DNA of 64,000 bases from Betaproteobacteria bacterium (lineage in GTDB: Bacteria; Pseudomonadota; Gammaproteobacteria; Burkholderiales; Rhodocyclaceae). Both the position numbers and the translations under genes were made by a program. The notes below the pieces were generated by a model. The model was given only the letters and a program-made list of their open reading frames with translations, did no database searches and was not told the origin of the DNA. The stretch is taken from assembly GCA_016709965.1 (NCBI GenBank), contig JADJLT010000006.1:868001-932000 (forward strand). Direction: 5' to 3'. Of this stretch, positions 63,701 through 64,000 are shown piece by piece (position 1 is the first letter of the stretch; each line of letters starts with the position of its first letter).

Positions 63701-64000
63701 CGATGGCCTGGGTCGCGCCCGTGGCATCCAGATGGTTGAGCCGGATGCGGTTGCTCAGCAGGTTGTGGATGCGCTCCTGAAATCGGTCGAGCTTGGAGAG
63801 GCTGTCGTCGCGCATGGCGATGAGAAAGCCGGCGTTGACGTTCTCCCGGTTGACGGCGCGCGCGAACTGCGCCTCGAATGAGGTCGGGTCGGTCGACTTG
63901 GCATGGTAGAGAAAATATTCCTCGAACTGGTCGAGGATGATCAACATGGTTTCGTGCGCCGCCTCGGCGCAGGCCCGGACGATTTCGTCAAAAGGCAGTG
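60774..64000 (-). CDS. Large nSTAND NTPase-WD40 protein (partial, N-terminus outside window)
   Basis: At least 1075 residues to the window edge. The frame is open upstream of the first ATG (63947), so the true start and the Walker A lie outside. Walker B is TMLIILDQFEEYF. The NTPase part spans to ~residue 280, then one membrane helix (MGTMTCIAIAGWLYASW) and 14 WD40-like repeats by eye (e.g. GHGDRVRGLDASQDGSRLASGS, GHSNYVEAARFHPDGHHVATAS), enough for two propellers. Such proteins often carry a TIR, caspase or effector domain in front; that part cannot be seen. In-frame sequence continues 33 codons past the stop. Confidence 0.9.
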   Translation of the reverse strand, partial: LPFDEIVRACAEAAHETMLIILDQFEEYFLYHAKSTDPTSFEAQFARAVNRENVNAGFLIAMRDDSLSKLDRFQERIHNLLSNRIRLNHLDATGATQAIVQPLTVWNARQAADQKAMQIEPALVEALLDQVQTGKVQVARHGGAGTGQTEDRRIEAPFLQLVMVRLWEEERRSGSSTLQRATLDRLNGANEIVHNHLDETMTRLDALSQAVCARFFDRLVTPSGAKIACSISDLTTWAGDLEAHVPAVLAALTDARNRILRPVTSPDDPETKRFEIFHDVLAPAILDWRRRFVTDETRAVEIQKARKEAATRSLHQWLAAMGTMTCIAIAGWLYASWEGRLSEANQKAAESISALPSDAARALDLALESVEHRVPLGLSPVLATHFGLSPSPAAEDALRQAIQGQTTRLEWTIKAAERMVSDLSFSPDGKLLAVADRERKVTIWQLDDTRPVPAQAALQHDEWVRRVIFLPDSRHLISVAGDTAYLWSLDKPEKPLRSFPQGSKIFSAMDISRDGRLLATAGRGDDRGEGRVIKIWTIDGPQGVARPKATYSVNGSWLMGLTFSPDGCCIASSAVLSGNDGLRHMASIRVIASGERLELPLEEATDAIKFTPDGKSLITGSRDSWVRVWQPVGETLPELLARLAAGKTKPAIASWSTRVLAGHGDRVRGLDASQDGSRLASGSGDFTAKVWDAETGENILTLAGHSNYVEAARFHPDGHHVATASRDGTVKYWNIDGHANSINSLAFNAQGTLLATVSADRTARVWDVSTDIPRQRFLLTGHGDQVYRAAFDSTGKILATAGLDKLLILWDTDTGKEIRRIQKHVDQLRDVAFSPTGRRMASGGADGKAWLYELPETDLATADIPAIMVSHSENHDQISALAFHPTREQWATSGYDGKLRLWDFAGQLLGTIAMPEKLRVRGIRLADIAFSPDGQRVATVVGHNVMQWPVDAFKQAQEAGNPTTPEPAIATIAEGSRAFCSALKFTADSQQLAVACSDGGVRMLDADNLALEKTITVHSSAVNDVDFTRDGKRLATACRDKTFHVSPLGLADLYEAAKLIRANRRPEPAHVNEQ

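Noticed and set aside
63841..63866. AVNRE coding sequence in the nSTAND gene resembling the dispersed motif
   Set aside because: Only the AVNR codons agree. The following bases lack the A-tract and tail, and the sequence fits the NTPase family.

Overview
The window looks like chromosomal DNA of a betaproteobacterium, most likely of the Rhodocyclales (Dechloromonas/Azonexus-like). This is inferred from the gene families present: NsrR, CcoG, PEP-CTERM proteins, DUF2863, DUF934, type-2 ArgC, a solo NosD and a cytoplasmic-type NiFe hydrogenase. The sequence is GC-rich, with AT-rich patches around the HipBA region. No rRNA, tRNA or CRISPR was seen.

Layout. 1-830: edge of a transposase gene of an IS1182/IS5-like element. 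0.9-6.6 kb: a three-domain cNMP-binding/acetate kinase/PduL fusion, argC, and divergent ccoG and nsrR sharing a probable NsrR operator. 6.8-7.6 kb: a PEP-CTERM protein. 7.7-12.5 kb: sulfur assimilation (TauE-like, sulfite reductase, DUF934, cysH) with divergent cysB. 12.5-18.7 kb: NosD-like protein, EAL/HDOD protein, yciB-yciI-bolA-ppiC, HD-GYP regulator and an Hpt protein. 18.6-25.3 kb: biotin genes (DUF2863, bioA, then bioF-bioH-bioC-bioD) with a ParDE toxin-antitoxin pair translationally coupled to bioF. 25.4-30.1 kb: PEBP, DUF1272, AraC regulator, yaaA-eutB-eutC. 30.2-35.9 kb: NiFe hydrogenase subunits followed by a hydrogenase-maturation-protease/hybrid-histidine-kinase fusion. 36-38.4 kb: PIN toxin, then dusC, a trmB-like gene and ykgJ. 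38.6-45.3 kb: a second PEP-CTERM protein and two two-component systems, one with PepSY and COG4705 membrane proteins. 45.6-51.7 kb: LysR, small monooxygenase-like protein, MFS, thioesterase, acnB. 51.7-64 kb: accessory region with an IS1595-type insertion, HipBA between copies of the acnB 3' end, TIR-CHASE2 plus FecR lipoprotein, a metalloprotease, an isochorismatase with LysR, and a large nSTAND-WD40 protein running off the window.

The most unusual features are: (1) a dispersed ~40-bp motif (palindromic core CGGTCAACCG or CGGTCGACCG followed by an A-tract and an AAATCGAAATTT-like tail) found about 14 times, mostly just beyond gene ends but also in frame inside bioA, bioC, bioH and the hydrogenase large-subunit gene; (2) the hydrogenase-protease/kinase fusion overlapping the hydrogenase genes; (3) the cNMP-AckA-PduL fusion; (4) ParDE inside the biotin operon; and (5) a HipBA cargo flanked by ~137-bp direct repeats of the acnB 3' end and terminator, with an IS inserted in one repeat and an exact 8-bp target duplication.
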